In this document: positions 63,282 through 64,000 of the stretch, one piece after another | Layout: every line of letters begins with the position of its first letter | Position numbering within the stretch: the stretch's first letter is position 1 | Virus record (IMG/VR): IMGVR_UViG_3300020385_000005 | Coordinates: 64,001 to 128,000 of that record | Length of the DNA stretch: 64,000 bases | Origin: a virus | Reading direction: 5' to 3' (one strand) | The notes under the pieces: model-generated | What the model was told of the DNA's origin: nothing | Databases searched by the model: none | The model's input: the letters and a program-made list of their open reading frames with translations, nothing else | Made by a program: the position numbers and the translations under genes

Positions 63282-64000
63282 CTTCTTTAGTGTCTTCTTG
63301 GTCTGGGTTGAGAATAAAATCATACAGAAGTTGGTAATCTTCAGGGTTTTCGATAAAGTGACTTTTAGCGCCAAGTTTACCGCCAGTACAAAGAGACTCT
63401 TCCTCACCGGTAGCTGGATTAATCCATTTTACAGAAGAACCTGCGAAACGCATTATGCCAGTATCTTTAGCATAACCAATAATATCTAAATATGGATCAG
63501 TGCCTTTTCCACAGATGAAATCAAACTCTGCGGTTTTATTTAAAGCAGGAGCGACTTTGTTTTTAACTACTTTAACTTTCATAGTTATTGCACCATCTTG
63601 ATCTTTAGATGGCTTGCTACTTACACGAAGTCTAACTGAACAGTAAAAAGGTATTGCATTTCCACCACTAGTCGTTTCTGGATTACCATACATAACGCCA
63701 ATTTTCATACGCACTTGGTTGATAAATAAATATAAACATTCATTATCTACGCTTATTTTTGAAATAGAACGCAATGCTTTAGATAGAAGTCTTGGTAAAT
63801 CGCCAACGCCGGTTTCATTCATTAATCTTTTAGTATCTTTTTCTGACTGAGCAGCATCGATACTATCGAATACAATTACACCAACTTTGCCAGTTTTTCC
63901 TAAATCCTGACACAACTGAAGTGCTTCTTCAGCAGTGTCAGGGTAACAAAAGATCATTTTTTCGGGTTGGAGTCCCATAGATTGGACAAGGTCCAGACCA
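63271..64000 (-). CDS. recA: RecA recombinase, 5' end outside the window
   Basis: The frame is open to the window edge: translation continues above the first ATG in view with GLDLVQSMGLQPEKMIF, which fits the RecA middle domain. Visible parts: CYPDTAEEALQLCQ, VGVIVFDSIDAA (Walker B), then the L1/L2 region with NQVRMKIGVMYGNPET and SGGNAIPFYCSVRLRV. The end is acidic (DQEDTKEDDT), as in bacterial RecA. It catalyses strand exchange in recombination and repair, and would work with the Cas4-like and resolvase-like nucleases in this operon. The Walker A part is beyond the edge. Confidence 0.93.
   Translation of the reverse strand, partial: GLDLVQSMGLQPEKMIFCYPDTAEEALQLCQDLGKTGKVGVIVFDSIDAAQSEKDTKRLMNETGVGDLPRLLSKALRSISKISVDNECLYLFINQVRMKIGVMYGNPETTSGGNAIPFYCSVRLRVSSKPSKDQDGAITMKVKVVKNKVAPALNKTAEFDFICGKGTDPYLDIIGYAKDTGIMRFAGSSVKWINPATGEEESLCTGGKLGAKSHFIENPEDYQLLYDFILNPDQEDTKEDDT

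Noticed and set aside
63282-63407. A longer start for the dnaE N-terminal piece, inside recA
   Set aside because: The extra 42 residues are a shadow of the recA frame, show no DnaE similarity, and the ATG at 63281 fits the PHP start.
1-64000. A changed genetic code (stop codon reassignment), as in some large phages
   Set aside because: TAA, TAG and TGA all end well-packed genes, and long genes have no in-frame stops that would need reading through.

Overview
The window is a gene-dense piece of a large tailed bacteriophage genome, AT-rich throughout, with both ends cut inside genes. The evidence for a phage is a gp25-like baseplate wedge protein, a baseplate J-like protein, a giant tail-hub protein with two built-in cell-wall hydrolase domains, fibre proteins, and a phage replication set (RecA, DnaE, primase-helicase, Cas4-like nucleases). 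The baseplate genes suggest a contractile or similarly complex tail. Spanin-like proteins and peptidoglycan hydrolases suggest a Gram-negative host. The host itself cannot be named from the sequence. TAA, TAG and TGA all serve as stops, so the code is standard. No terminase, portal or capsid gene, and no tRNA or CRISPR, is seen.

Region 1 (1-38328, + strand) is one tightly packed late operon in which many genes overlap by 1-11 bases. It runs: a large virion protein (5' cut off), the 3491-residue hub/lysin, two small proteins of unknown role, gp25-like wedge, J-like protein, then a series of large structural proteins. The last group carries Ig-like, fibronectin-III-like and discoidin-like segments and ends in a fibre with LxDLxDVD repeats. 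A good sigma70-type promoter (38354-38383) then starts a two-gene unit with a holin-like coiled-coil/membrane protein.

Region 2 (38969-51622, - strand) is early and replication genes: small unknown proteins, three or four PD-(D/E)XK-type nucleases, a ClpP-like protease, a spanin-like pair, primase-helicase, an IMP dehydrogenase/GMP reductase-like enzyme, a metallophosphoesterase, and the C-terminal part of DNA polymerase III alpha. Region 3 (51714-59293, - strand) is a four-gene fibre cassette: a repeat-rich fibre, a collagen-like protein and two small proteins. Region 4 (59306-64000, - strand) returns to replication: the middle part of DnaE, four small genes, the N-terminal part of DnaE, and RecA running off the edge.

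The most striking system is the polymerase. DnaE is encoded in three separate genes. The middle piece ends in an N-terminal split intein and the distant C-terminal piece begins with the matching C-terminal split intein, at the same site (ADY/CFN) used by the cyanobacterial DnaE split inteins. The two halves lie about 7.7 kb apart with the whole fibre cassette and its terminator between them. The break between the first and second pieces shows no intein. No gap of more than 300 bases lacks a gene.
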